From positions 62,001-126,000 of the forward strand of contig JBILTR010000016.1 of NCBI GenBank assembly GCA_044371425.1: a DNA stretch of 64,000 nucleotides, given 5' to 3'. Within the stretch, counting starts at the first letter, position 1. Every line of letters starts with the position of its first letter. Under the pieces are notes generated by a model that was not told the origin of the DNA, did not search any database, and was given only the letters and a program-made list of their open reading frames with translations. Position numbers and translations under genes: made by a program. This stretch comes from JBEISR01 sp044371425 (GTDB taxonomy: Bacteria; Planctomycetota; Planctomycetia; Pirellulales; Pirellulaceae). Positions 34,378-43,415 of the stretch are shown here, one piece after another.

Positions 34378-35712
34378 ATGTGCAGGATCTTTGGCGCTTG
34401 GTCTATCGCATTGGCGAGTGTGGCATTCTCTTTAGTCGGCAAGACTCGGGCTCAGGACTTCCCCCGTGGAAGCTTCCCGTCGTTCAGGGTCCCGACGAGC
34501 GATTCGGGCGATGCGGAGTTGAAGTATCGGTTGGACTGGACGCCCAAGGAGGTTCGGTGGAGTCTACCGCTGGAAGGCTATGGGCAGTCTTGCCCTGTGG
34601 TTTTCGAGCGGGTGATCTATACCACCAGCGTCGATGGTCCAAACAAAGAGAGTCTTTATCTGCAATCGTTCGATCTGGATACCGGGAGCCAGCGCTGGAC
34701 GAAGACCTTTGCATCGAGCGCTCCCGAACCCAATACTCCGATGGTGAGTCGAGCGGCTTCAACGCCTCTGGTCGATGCCCAGGGCGTTTATGCTTTTTTT
34801 GAAAGTGGGGACCTGATCAAGGTCAGCCATGAAGGCGAAATACTTTGGAACCGTCATCTGCAGAAGGAGTTCGGCCCCTTTCTGAATCGCTTCGGTCTAT
34901 CTTCAACGCCATGCCAAATCGAAGATCGTCTCTTCGTGCTGCTCGATCACTCCGGAGATTCATTCCTAGTCGGCATCGATAAGGCGACTGGAGCGACTTT
35001 GTTTCAAACCAGTCGTGGTAAGCGGGCCCACAGTTGGACGTCACCGGCGATCCTGCGGCTAGAAAATCAGCCGTTCGTTGTCTGCTCGTCGGTTGGCACC
35101 ATCGATCTGTATTCGACCGACGGGGTGCTACAGTGCAGTCACACCCAGGTCGGCGGCAATTCCGTTGCAACGCCTTACGATCTCGGGGAGGGACGCTTTC
35201 TGATCAGTTCGCTGATCCGACCTGCGGATGGCCCATCCGAGCATGCTCTGACTTCTAACCTCATGGCTCGTGTTGTCCGAAAACAAGATGGCCTTTCGAT
35301 CGAAGTGCTCTGGGTTGCGGAAGAAGCACGTGGATCCTTCAGCTCACCTGTGGAGCATCGAGGGTTTGTCTATTTCATCAATCCACAGGGGATCCTGTTC
35401 TGTTTGAATGCGAGAAGCGGACAGCAGTACTACGCCAAGCGAACTCCATCGGGTGCATGCTGGGCGACTCCCCTTCCAGTAGACGATCGGCTCTATCTGT
35501 TCGGGAAGGAAGGGGTGACCAGCGTGGTTCGGATTGGAGAGCAATTCGAACTCCTTGCTGAACAAAACCGTACCTGGGAGGACGCTCCTGCCGTCGATTC
35601 TCAGGGAGATTCCCCCATTGGCTCGGGCGACACCTTGTATGCAGGAGTGCCTACCCGAGTTGGCCTGCTGATTCGCAGAGGGGAGCGGTTGTTCCTTGTC
35701 GGGCTTCCCTAA
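34378..35712 (+). CDS. Exported PQQ-like beta-propeller (BamB-like) protein
   Basis: A 444-residue exported protein with signal MCRIFGAWSIALASVAFSL and cleavage near TRAQ. The body shows PQQ-propeller blades: SLYLQSFDLDTGSQRWTKTF, TPLVDAQGVYAFFESGDLIK, GEILWNRHL, VGIDKATGATLFQT, GFVYFINPQGILFCLNARSG. There is no clear dehydrogenase catalytic domain, so a scaffold or binding role like BamB is more likely than an enzyme. It starts 6 bp after the DUF1559 gene, so the two are probably co-transcribed and may act together in the envelope. Confidence 0.87.
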   Translation: MCRIFGAWSIALASVAFSLVGKTRAQDFPRGSFPSFRVPTSDSGDAELKYRLDWTPKEVRWSLPLEGYGQSCPVVFERVIYTTSVDGPNKESLYLQSFDLDTGSQRWTKTFASSAPEPNTPMVSRAASTPLVDAQGVYAFFESGDLIKVSHEGEILWNRHLQKEFGPFLNRFGLSSTPCQIEDRLFVLLDHSGDSFLVGIDKATGATLFQTSRGKRAHSWTSPAILRLENQPFVVCSSVGTIDLYSTDGVLQCSHTQVGGNSVATPYDLGEGRFLISSLIRPADGPSEHALTSNLMARVVRKQDGLSIEVLWVAEEARGSFSSPVEHRGFVYFINPQGILFCLNARSGQQYYAKRTPSGACWATPLPVDDRLYLFGKEGVTSVVRIGEQFELLAEQNRTWEDAPAVDSQGDSPIGSGDTLYAGVPTRVGLLIRRGERLFLVGLP

Positions 35713-35941
35713 AGCCAGCTTGGAATTCGGCAAGACATCTCGCGAGAATGGTGCGCTCTCTTTGGTCATCGATAGCACGAAGGCCATGATCGAAAGCGTT
35801 CCTGCGAACGAGGCCAGAGCAGCGTGATTTGGCCCCGACGACTTGTCGGTCTCCGAGAACAGCCGCAGGTGGGATGGCCACTCACCCAAATAGGAACGGG
35901 CAAAGTAGTCCGCAGAGGAGGCAAAAGGGGCTCATCGACTC

Positions 35942-36244
35942 TTAGTTGAACAGTTGGATCAGCCTTTGGAAAATGCTTGGCTTTCTGGAGATCGAGCGAC
36001 GGTGGACTTCCTGGATAGTCCTCGCATTTAACGAAAGCCTCGGTGGCGGTACCTGCTTGATCCACTCGTCCAGGTGCCGCTCTGCCTCCCCTCTATCCAT
36101 CGCATAAAGCCGCACTAGGTGATCCACCCATTTGGCCCGATTGCCTGCAATGTGATCCAAATCGTCGTCGCTCAATTCAGGAAATACGGTCGCGGCAATG
36201 GCCCCGACGTACTGCCAGTGAGTTGGTACCTGATTCCATTCCAT
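35942..36244 (-). CDS. CsbD-like stress protein
   Basis: A 100-residue protein starting MEWNQVPTHWQYVGAIAATV and continuing FPELSDDDLDHIAGNRAKWV then HLVRLYAMDRGEAERHLDEW. This follows the CsbD/YjbJ pattern (x-W-x2-x-x-W-x-Q... LTDDDLD-I-GKRD-LVG-IQ-RYG--+-EAE+-+-DW). CsbD proteins are general-stress proteins of unknown biochemical role. The frame extends 13 codons upstream, but homology starts at the ATG at 36244. A C-terminal extension of about 35 residues (IQEVHRRSISRKPSIFQRL) is unusual for the family. Confidence 0.78.
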   Translation of the reverse strand: MEWNQVPTHWQYVGAIAATVFPELSDDDLDHIAGNRAKWVDHLVRLYAMDRGEAERHLDEWIKQVPPPRLSLNARTIQEVHRRSISRKPSIFQRLIQLFN

Positions 36245-37188
36245 TGGTACGATCCGGAAGAAGAAGAACCACTCGACACACACCAGTCACTCGAAAAGAT
36301 ATTTACCAGTTTAGGACTCGGCAACGAGCCAAGTTTGAATCTATCGGGTTTGTAAAGGTTCTTTGCCGAACCATGCGGTACATGGAGCGGACAACGGATC
36401 TGCGGTTTCTTGCAGGAGACTTCTTTAGGGATTAGGGAATTCATATAGCGCAACGTCCATCGGCGACAATAGCGTCTTCATCTAAAACTGCGTGATCATT
36501 TCCCGCCACCTATCCCCTGCAGCTTAGCAGGTTCGCGAACCCAACCGCGACATTCCCAAGGCGATCCCAGAAGGATGCAGAAGCGATCGCTACCCCCGCC
36601 AATCCCAGGTAGACCAAAGAAAACCGCATGTTGCATCGCGGGCGATACCTAGCAGTCGATCAATGGTCCCAGCCTTCCATTCAGAAGACCACGAGGACTT
36701 TTCTGGGGACGATTTGGAGTGCTAGCGACAACCTTGCCCGACTCACTGCGCTCACCCAAGACATCTTATGCAGGCTAGCAAAAGAAGAGGAGTCTGGAGG
36801 CTTCGTGATCTCTCATCGAGCGCAAGATCCGATCGCACCTTCAGGCACGAGGGCGATCCGTGGAAAAAATGAGTCCTGTGGGGATTGTCTGGGATGGCGA
36901 TCACCTGACTGCAACGGTGAGGTAGCCTCGTGGAAGGTCAGCGCATGGCTCTCGCCACACTTAGATGAATCCTCCAAGTCGAATTGGAAGGGCACATGCT
37001 CTCCGGTATGCAGCGGTGGGAAAAGGAGAACCGGTCGGGTTGCACCGTTCCACAAGCTTTGCGTCGCAATGCCAGGCCTGGCACAGTCGTGCAGTTTACA
37101 CGCGCCCCGTCGACCAACCGAATTGTCGGATGGACCCAAAAACCGGAGGCTTCACCATGCGAAAACCAAGTGTTCCATCAGGTCAAGC
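36245..37188. other. Intergenic region between csbD-like and dsbD genes
   Basis: A 944-bp gap, long for this gene-dense window. A plus-strand frame from 36628 stays open into the antisense of dsbD, but its translation has no recognisable feature and unusual composition, so I do not call it. It contains a perfect 14-bp palindrome TGCCAGGCCTGGCA (37070-37083). It may be a decayed gene or a regulatory region. Confidence 0.45.
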
Positions 37189-39600
37189 TTACTGGCTGGG
37201 CCCCGCCTCCTGCAGTGCGTCCAGCACGTTCGATTCGAACAGCAAGGCTCTCAGCAAAATCGGTTCTGTTGGGCGCGTGCTAGGATAAATGGCCAGCAGG
37301 GGAATCCCGTTGCTTTGGAGTTCGAGCAACTTCTGTTTGATCTCAGGTCCAAAGTCGGTCCAGTCCGCGACCATGGCAACGACACCGTTATCGCGAATCT
37401 TCTTGGCCACTTTCTCCGTTTCGATCGCTGTCTTTAGGTTGGTCTTGCAATTGGCACACCAGTCGGCAGTGAAATCGATCATCACGGTCTTTCGTTGCTT
37501 CAATAGATTCTGAAGTTCACTTTCGGAGTAGGGGACCCAACTGATGGCGTGCGCATCGTTCTTGTCGACTGGCCCGAGGGCTCGAAAACTCCACACACCC
37601 AGGCCCGTAGCGACACCTACAGCCACTGCAAGCGTCGTCCAGTATTTGCTCCGTTCAGCCCAGGCGGGGACTTTCCCGATCCACCAGCAGGCAAACCAGA
37701 CTCCAATCAGCATCGTCAATGTTGCGATGCGATAGTCATTCGATATGGAACTGAGGAGGAAGATGCAGGTGAACAGTAGCGGGAAGGCGAGAAGTTGTTT
37801 GAAGGTATCCATCCACGGACCTGGTTTGGGAAGCCAGCTCATCATCCGCGGGAATGCTGCGATCAGGATGTAGGGCGAGCTGAGTCCAAGTCCGATGAAG
37901 AAAAAGATCAGCAGCACGATCCAGGAGGGCTGTGACAGCGCGACACCGAGTGCCGTTCCGAGAAATGGTCCGATGCATGGGGTGGCCAAGACGGTGGTGA
38001 GCGCGCCTTTGCTGAATGCACCGAGCGGGCCTTCTTGAGCCATCCATTTGTTGGAGGCGCCGCCGCTGGCGAACCCTGGGATCGGGATTTCCCAGACCCC
38101 GAGGAAGCTGAGCGCCATCGCAAAGACCAGCACCAGCATTCCGATCCGGAATCCCCAGCTACTGAACTGCTCGCCCCACATGAACGTCGCGCTGAAAAGT
38201 TCCTTAGCGATCACCGTCGCCAGACCAAGGCTCATGACGACCGACAAGATTCCGAGCACATACCAGAAATTCAGCCATGCAACTCGCCTTCGACTCCCCT
38301 GGCTCTCCTGCACAATTCCCATGATCTTCAGGCCAATCACCGGAAGAACGCAGGGCATGAAATTCAGTACCAATCCCCCAAGGAATGCCAGACCAAGGTT
38401 CAAAAGCAGATCGGCCGCTGAAAGCACTGGCGGGCTGGGGATCGAGGAGCCTATGCGGGCCGCCGAAGGCGAGGCTGATGCGGCGGCGGAGTTGCTGTTG
38501 TCTGGAGAGCCTGCGAGCCAGCGATTGCGGAGCGGAGACCCTGCAACTTCTTTGAAGGGTACCGGAAGAATGCTCCACCGCTGAATTTCTATCTGCCCAC
38601 TTTCGGTTTGGATCCACTCCCCCTGGAACTTCGCCCCCAAAGGCTGATCACAGGACTCCAGTGTGCAAGCTTGGTAACCGATCCATCCTGCCAGCGATCC
38701 CTGGGACTGCTGGGGGGTGTCCAGCAGCTTCATAGGAATCCTCCAAGTGACGATCCCTTCGTGGTAGGGTACCGGGTCGGAACCTGGGATTTCCTGAACC
38801 GCTAGGATGGCATCGGTTGTGGGCGGTCCTTGAGGCACCAGGGATGTGTCCGGATCGAGGATCATCAGCGTTCGAAAGTTGGTTTCCTCTTCCCCTTCCC
38901 CCGACGGATAGAGGTGGTATTGATCATCGGGAATCCCTTCGATCACCAAGGAGCCGGTTCGCGGGTCGCTGCCTTGCTCCCAGCGAAGATTCCAGGAAAC
39001 ATGGGCTTCCGGATCCCGCCAAGGCATTGGGGAAGTCGTTTCGGGCGCTAGCGGTTGCTGGGGTTGCTCCCAACCGGCGAAGCTTGCTTCCAAAACCTCG
39101 GTGAATGGAATGCAGGTATCCGAGCAGACTTGGCCAACAGCACGGACCTTGATCGGCTTTGGGGGGTCTGTAGAAGCCGATTTCAGGTGAATGCTGCCAG
39201 TCCACGTCACCTCATCAAAATGTTTCTCCACCACAATCTGCTCAAAGCCCGGCTCTCCCTTGACCTGTTTGGGAGGCCGATCTGGCTGCCAATCGCCGAC
39301 GAGGTCTGCGTCTTTGTCCGGGAAGCTGAATTTCGTCTTTAGCGGGCCGCCCGGCGGCTGCGTCACCGAGTAGATGTAGAAGTCATTGAGCAGTGTGGCG
39401 GTGATTCGGAGCGTTGCCTTGTCGCTTCCTTGTTCCGCCTGAAAGGTCGCTTTCCATTCGACAGGTGGACCATCGAGTAAGTTGGGGGCGGCACCCAGTT
39501 CGAGCCCCGGAAGTCCCAGGGGCCCTGGCTTTTGGCCAAAGGTGAAAGAACACAACACCAGAGAGGCAAGCAGTGCCCAGGCCCATTCCAACTGCTTCAT
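37189..39600 (-). CDS. DsbD-like thiol:disulfide interchange protein
   Basis: An 803-residue membrane reductase in the order alpha-beta-gamma. After a signal peptide (WALLASLVLCSFTF), the N-terminal periplasmic domain holds VGQVCSDTCIPF, the DsbD-alpha cysteine pair. A large linker follows. The CcdA/DsbD-type membrane core has LNFMPCVLPVIGLKI and LATPCIGPFLGTALG, the two membrane cysteines in PC motifs, and about eight helices. The C-terminal thioredoxin domain has DWCANCK (Cys715, Cys718). Electrons pass from cytoplasmic thioredoxin to periplasmic disulfides and cytochrome c maturation, relevant to the many CxxCH proteins here. The start at 39600 has AAGGA 6-10 bases upstream. Confidence 0.9.
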   Translation of the reverse strand: MKQLEWAWALLASLVLCSFTFGQKPGPLGLPGLELGAAPNLLDGPPVEWKATFQAEQGSDKATLRITATLLNDFYIYSVTQPPGGPLKTKFSFPDKDADLVGDWQPDRPPKQVKGEPGFEQIVVEKHFDEVTWTGSIHLKSASTDPPKPIKVRAVGQVCSDTCIPFTEVLEASFAGWEQPQQPLAPETTSPMPWRDPEAHVSWNLRWEQGSDPRTGSLVIEGIPDDQYHLYPSGEGEEETNFRTLMILDPDTSLVPQGPPTTDAILAVQEIPGSDPVPYHEGIVTWRIPMKLLDTPQQSQGSLAGWIGYQACTLESCDQPLGAKFQGEWIQTESGQIEIQRWSILPVPFKEVAGSPLRNRWLAGSPDNSNSAAASASPSAARIGSSIPSPPVLSAADLLLNLGLAFLGGLVLNFMPCVLPVIGLKIMGIVQESQGSRRRVAWLNFWYVLGILSVVMSLGLATVIAKELFSATFMWGEQFSSWGFRIGMLVLVFAMALSFLGVWEIPIPGFASGGASNKWMAQEGPLGAFSKGALTTVLATPCIGPFLGTALGVALSQPSWIVLLIFFFIGLGLSSPYILIAAFPRMMSWLPKPGPWMDTFKQLLAFPLLFTCIFLLSSISNDYRIATLTMLIGVWFACWWIGKVPAWAERSKYWTTLAVAVGVATGLGVWSFRALGPVDKNDAHAISWVPYSESELQNLLKQRKTVMIDFTADWCANCKTNLKTAIETEKVAKKIRDNGVVAMVADWTDFGPEIKQKLLELQSNGIPLLAIYPSTRPTEPILLRALLFESNVLDALQEAGPSQ

Positions 39601-39742
39601 CCGTCGATCCTTCTTTCGTGCCATTTGGGGCAATACCGTGTCCAGTACGTCCACTGGCGCTCCCGAACTGAGCCCCAGTTCAACCGGCCGTCAGCGCAGT
39701 CGGCCGACAAAGCCCACGTCACATCATAAGAAAAATCGCTGG

Positions 39743-40891
39743 TCACCGCACCGGGAGAACCTGGGTAGCGCCCTGAAGGGGGGGGTGGGTCCATGACTTC
39801 AATTGGGCAACCAGCTCGGTCATTCGACCCTGGGACTTGGGGAGGAAGAGGACTTGCTGCTGTTGGGACTGGCGAGCCCATAGGATCCACTGGCCGGCAG
39901 TCAGGTAAACCTGAAGGCAGCCTAGTTCAGCCATTCGCGACGTTTTTTCCTCCAGGGAAGAGTGTTTGTGCCAAGGTCCCGATTCTCGATTGGCTTCAAA
40001 ACCTAGAGCCACCCAACGCCAGGCTTCCCGCTGGTTCCAAAACGGTGTGGTGGTCAGCAAGCGGATCCAATCCCATCCTCGCCAGTCCCACGACGTTGCC
40101 CCCCAGTCGATGATGCCACACGGGAGATTGTCTTCAAACAGAAGGTGATCGCGCCAGAGATCGCCAACGATCCACTGTCTTGGGAGATTTGGGGAGATGG
40201 CATCGACCAGGGGGCCGAAGGCTTGGGGTGAAATCTGCCTCCAGCAGTCCCAAAGCTCTTGGAGAACACAGCGGGAATCGAATTCGCCAGTTTCAGATGC
40301 AAACACAGGAGGGACGATTCGGGGAACGGAGCGGCGATCGAGCTCCATCAATTGGCGCAAGAGTGCGATCCGTCTCTCCCATCTTGGGGAAGGGCCTACA
40401 TCGGTTCCGATCCAACCCGACGCGTTGTGGATCTGCGCCACCGCTAGCATCGCCTGTTGGAGATGATGCTGGTGGAATGACTCATAGCCGCGACTGCTTC
40501 CGATCAGCCACGATCCCCATTCCCAGAGACGATTTTGGCTGGCCAAAATCGACTGTCCGTTGGACCAACAGTGAACCATCGGGATGCGGCAGACTTCAGC
40601 AGATGAATCCTCCATGGGCGGCATGCCAACCCGTTGAGGAGAATTCGATTGGTTGAGGTATTTTCCGATTGCTCGTTGGACTTGGTGAGTCGACTGGAGA
40701 TGCTGAGCCCGGTCGATGGCGTCCGGCCATCCCTTGACGGCGCGGCGTTCGCCTGCCCAGCGGAATTCGAAAACCAGGGAATCGCTGAGCCCTTGACTGC
40801 TGCAATCCACGACGGCGTCAATCGCTCCGACTTGCATCGCTTCGGCCAGGATCTGTCCAGGGCAATTGCCCAAGCCCTGGCGATCGCTCAT
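39743..40891 (-). CDS. Aminoglycoside phosphotransferase (APH)-like kinase-fold protein
   Basis: A 382-residue protein with the APH/choline-kinase core. The catalytic loop reads QWIVGDLWRDHLLFED (Asp244) and the metal-binding motif reads CGIIDWGATSWDW (Asp262). The family norm HGDLxxxN is changed to VGDLWRDH: the His and Asn positions differ, but the catalytic Asp remains. The N-terminal lobe is weakly recognisable (FEFRWAGERRAVKGWP). The substrate is unknown; there is no reason to assume antibiotic resistance. It overlaps the upstream anti-sigma-type kinase gene by 4 bases (ATGA), so it is co-translated with a partner-switching module. Confidence 0.72.
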   Translation of the reverse strand: MSDRQGLGNCPGQILAEAMQVGAIDAVVDCSSQGLSDSLVFEFRWAGERRAVKGWPDAIDRAQHLQSTHQVQRAIGKYLNQSNSPQRVGMPPMEDSSAEVCRIPMVHCWSNGQSILASQNRLWEWGSWLIGSSRGYESFHQHHLQQAMLAVAQIHNASGWIGTDVGPSPRWERRIALLRQLMELDRRSVPRIVPPVFASETGEFDSRCVLQELWDCWRQISPQAFGPLVDAISPNLPRQWIVGDLWRDHLLFEDNLPCGIIDWGATSWDWRGWDWIRLLTTTPFWNQREAWRWVALGFEANRESGPWHKHSSLEEKTSRMAELGCLQVYLTAGQWILWARQSQQQQVLFLPKSQGRMTELVAQLKSWTHPPLQGATQVLPVR

Positions 40892-41388
40892 CGGTCCAAA
40901 TCGGAGTGGTCGCTTTCTGTCGACCTGCGTTTGATCATCACGACGCTGTTGCCTCGATCGTTGTAATGGACTTCGGACATGAATTCCTTGATCAGCATCA
41001 CCCCTCGGCCTCGCGGCTTGTCGATGAGCTCTTCGTCGGTTGGGTCGGGAAGTGTTGCGGGGTTGAACCCAGCTCCCTCATCGGTGATTTCCAGATAGAT
41101 TTCCGAAGGGGTGACTCGGAATAGCAGGTGAACCGACTTGCATGGATCTCTCTTATTGCCATGCTCGATCGCATTGACGACCGCTTCTTCGGCCGCCATG
41201 TTCACCTGAAAAAATTCGCTCCCATCCCAGCCCTGTTCGACCAAAGCGCCCATCAGTTCCTGGATCGCGTTCTGCCCCTCATCGGTGCAGCTGGAAATGA
41301 CACGATCCAGAGTCCATGGTTTCGCATTGAAATCGATGGAAAACTCCGATTCATGGGGCTGGTCCTGAGGATTGAAAGGTAGCACCAT
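40888..41388 (-). CDS. RsbW-like HATPase (anti-sigma / serine-protein kinase type)
   Basis: A 166-residue GHKL ATPase of the anti-sigma regulatory type. The N box is EEAVVNAIEHGNK (Asn72), G1 is TDEGAGFNP and G2 is GRGVMLIKEF. In RsbW/SpoIIAB systems such proteins bind a sigma factor or another target and phosphorylate a STAS antagonist. The STAS gene lies 8 bp upstream in the same operon, and an APH-like gene overlaps its 3' end. No dedicated sigma-B or PP2C phosphatase is in the window; the partner is unknown. Confidence 0.9.
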   Translation of the reverse strand: MVLPFNPQDQPHESEFSIDFNAKPWTLDRVISSCTDEGQNAIQELMGALVEQGWDGSEFFQVNMAAEEAVVNAIEHGNKRDPCKSVHLLFRVTPSEIYLEITDEGAGFNPATLPDPTDEELIDKPRGRGVMLIKEFMSEVHYNDRGNSVVMIKRRSTESDHSDLDR

Positions 41389-41396
41389 TCTGCCCC

Positions 41397-41753
41397 TTAT
41401 TTGAAGCTGGCCAGACCCTTTTCTTCATTCGGCAGTATCTCGATCAGTTTATCGAGTTTCGTGATCTTGAAGACCTGCTCGATATCCTTGTGGAGGTTGC
41501 ACAGCTTCAGAGTGCCCCCGGTCGGCTTGATCTTGTTGCGGAGCGAAATCAATTTGTTCAGTGCAGCGCTAGAAAGAAACTCGACGTTCTCGAAGTTCAG
41601 AAGCAGCATGTTTCGCTTGTCGACGGTCACCAGGGCGATCAATTCCTCGCCAAGCTGTTCGATGCTGGACGAATCGACGATCTTTCGATCGACGAAGCGA
41701 ACTACTGAGACTCCATCCTGCTCATTGACCACAATTCTTTTCGGAGTCGCCAT
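41397..41753 (-). CDS. STAS-domain anti-sigma factor antagonist (RsbV/SpoIIAA-like)
   Basis: A 118-residue single STAS domain. It shows DGVSVVRFVDRKIVDSSSIE, LLLNFENVEFLSSAALNKLI and a final FKITKLDKLIEI. The phospho-acceptor serine is expected at Ser61 or Ser62 in FLSSAAL. When dephosphorylated, such proteins sequester the RsbW-type kinase (family knowledge). It is the first gene of a three-gene minus-strand operon with the HATPase and the APH-like gene. Confidence 0.92.
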   Translation of the reverse strand: MATPKRIVVNEQDGVSVVRFVDRKIVDSSSIEQLGEELIALVTVDKRNMLLLNFENVEFLSSAALNKLISLRNKIKPTGGTLKLCNLHKDIEQVFKITKLDKLIEILPNEEKGLASFK

Positions 41754-41831
41754 GGACTTACCTTTCGGAAATCAACAAAAAACTCAATTCAATTCAAAAG
41801 ATCATTCCAGCGGGCAGGGAGTTCCCCCGTC

Positions 41832-42755
41832 TCAAGCAAGCTCTTTCTGGCAGACTTCCAGCAGTTTCTTGGTCGCCAGAATTCCTTCCTCTTCTCCCAA
41901 GCGGCCACCTTCGTATTCGATGCCTACAAACCCATGGTAGCCTGCTTTCAGAACGATCTGGAGCATTTTTCGGAAGTCGATCTTTGTCTCGTTCCCTTGA
42001 GCGTCGAAATCGTAGCTTTTGGCGCTGACCGCCTTGGCCAGTGGCATCAGATCGGTGACGCCTTGGTACCGGTCGTACTCATAGAAATTGCCAAAATCGG
42101 GGAGGGTTCCACAGTTGTCCAGACCGACGGCGCGGATGGTCTCTGCTAGCCACTTGCCGTTGGAGCTGAGTCCTCCGTGGTTTTCGACAATGACACCCAG
42201 GTCGAGCGGCTTGGCGAATTCGCTGAGCCGGCGGAGCCCGTCGGCCGCCAGTTTCTTCGCCTCTTCGTAGTCTTTTGACGATTCGGCATTCACGCGGATC
42301 GAATGGCAACCCAAACGCTTGGCTGCTTCTGCCCACTTGAAGTGGTTCTCCACCGCTTTCTTGCGTTTGGCTTCATCTGGGTCGCCCAGAGCCCCTTCGC
42401 CATCGATCATGATGAGCAGCGTTTTGACTCCCACATCATCGGCGCGCTTCTTCAGATCGTCGAGATAGGCATTGTCCTTGGCTTTGTCTTTGAAGAATTG
42501 ATTCACATACTCGATGGCTTCGATCCCAAATCGCTCCTTGGTGAATTTGGCGAAGTCACGGTTATCCAGTTTGCCCCCAAAGAGCGTTTTGTGGAGCGAC
42601 CATTGGGCCAGCGAAATGGAGAAGGGGAGCTTTTCCTTTTGGATTGGTGCGGCAGCCGCAGTTTGGGTCAGGAGGGAAGCAGGGGAAGTCAGTCCCAAGC
42701 CAACTAGACCAGCGGTGCTTTGGACAAGAAACGAACGGCGTTGTTGCACGATCAT
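41832..42755 (-). CDS. Tat-exported sugar phosphate isomerase/epimerase family protein
   Basis: A 307-residue TIM-barrel protein of the AP endonuclease-2/xylose isomerase-like family. The start at 42755 precedes a Tat signal QRRSFLVQSTAGLVGLGL; the frame is open to 42953 without homology. Barrel motifs are FSISLAQWSLHK, FGIEAIEYVNQFF, LGCHSIRVNAE, LGVIVENHGGLSSN, LPDFGNF and GYHGFVGIEYEGGRLGE. This suggests a divalent-metal isomerase or epimerase acting in the periplasm on a sugar or sugar derivative. It is divergent from glgB across a 660-bp gap. Confidence 0.87.
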   Translation of the reverse strand: MIVQQRRSFLVQSTAGLVGLGLTSPASLLTQTAAAAPIQKEKLPFSISLAQWSLHKTLFGGKLDNRDFAKFTKERFGIEAIEYVNQFFKDKAKDNAYLDDLKKRADDVGVKTLLIMIDGEGALGDPDEAKRKKAVENHFKWAEAAKRLGCHSIRVNAESSKDYEEAKKLAADGLRRLSEFAKPLDLGVIVENHGGLSSNGKWLAETIRAVGLDNCGTLPDFGNFYEYDRYQGVTDLMPLAKAVSAKSYDFDAQGNETKIDFRKMLQIVLKAGYHGFVGIEYEGGRLGEEEGILATKKLLEVCQKELA

Positions 42756-43415
42756 GGAGAGAAACCTTTGACTGGCGCGGTTCGACAAACAATTCCAAAT
42801 GGGATGCGTGCCGGCGGCAGTGGCCAGCACTCTTAGGCCGCGCGACGACGCAGAACCTAGATGACGGAAGGGAGTAGGATCTCTCCTCCGAACAGCGATT
42901 TGCGACGTTCTCACGCGTCTGTGGAGTATATTGACTTCGTGCTTTGCAATCAATCAAGTGGGGAATCGTCACAGGGGCCTTCCGAAAAGAAACGGGAATT
43001 CCTTCGGAGTCGTCGCAGTCGCCCCCAAAGGGTGCGGAGCCGTTTTGTCTGGCGGATTGGAAGATTCGGACCAACCGGGGTCATTTCGTGTAGAACCCGC
43101 CGAGGGATCGACTTTTTGACTGGCGTGGGCTGGTTGGAGAAAGAAACTGGTATGGGAAGGTGACGCGGCAAGCTGGATCGGTGCGGCTTGCCCCCGACAA
43201 TTGCGTTGCCAGACTTGGGACTCCCGCAACGCAAAGTGGCCTCTGGAGCATACCAACCTCTTTGTTTGGGAGCGTTGGCTTTCGGGTGGGGGGCCGCAAC
43301 CGCCAGTCGGGGACCAAGGGGCTATGGGTCAAGGAGCGGAAACGGTAGTCGTTTGGTTGATCGGGAAGAAGGACTAGGTCCACTTCGCTTAGCGAAGGAA
43401 GGGAGTGCGAGATTG
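42756..43415. other. Divergent intergenic region between isomerase-like gene and glgB
   Basis: A 660-bp non-coding gap. Frames on both strands remain open in it, including an upstream extension of glgB, but their translations are arginine- and proline-rich without features. It should contain both divergent promoters. The glgB ribosome-binding site AAGGAAGGGA lies just before 43416. Confidence 0.5.

Noticed and set aside
36628..37437. 269-residue plus-strand frame in the gap before dsbD
   Set aside because: Its last third is antisense to dsbD and the rest has no motif; treated as chance.
39743..40891. Aminoglycoside-resistance gene
   Set aside because: Only the general APH kinase fold is seen, with altered catalytic-loop positions and a regulatory operon context; no basis for a resistance claim.
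42861..43163. 100-residue frame in the glgB upstream gap
   Set aside because: Arg/Ser-rich, no features, lies in a divergent promoter region.
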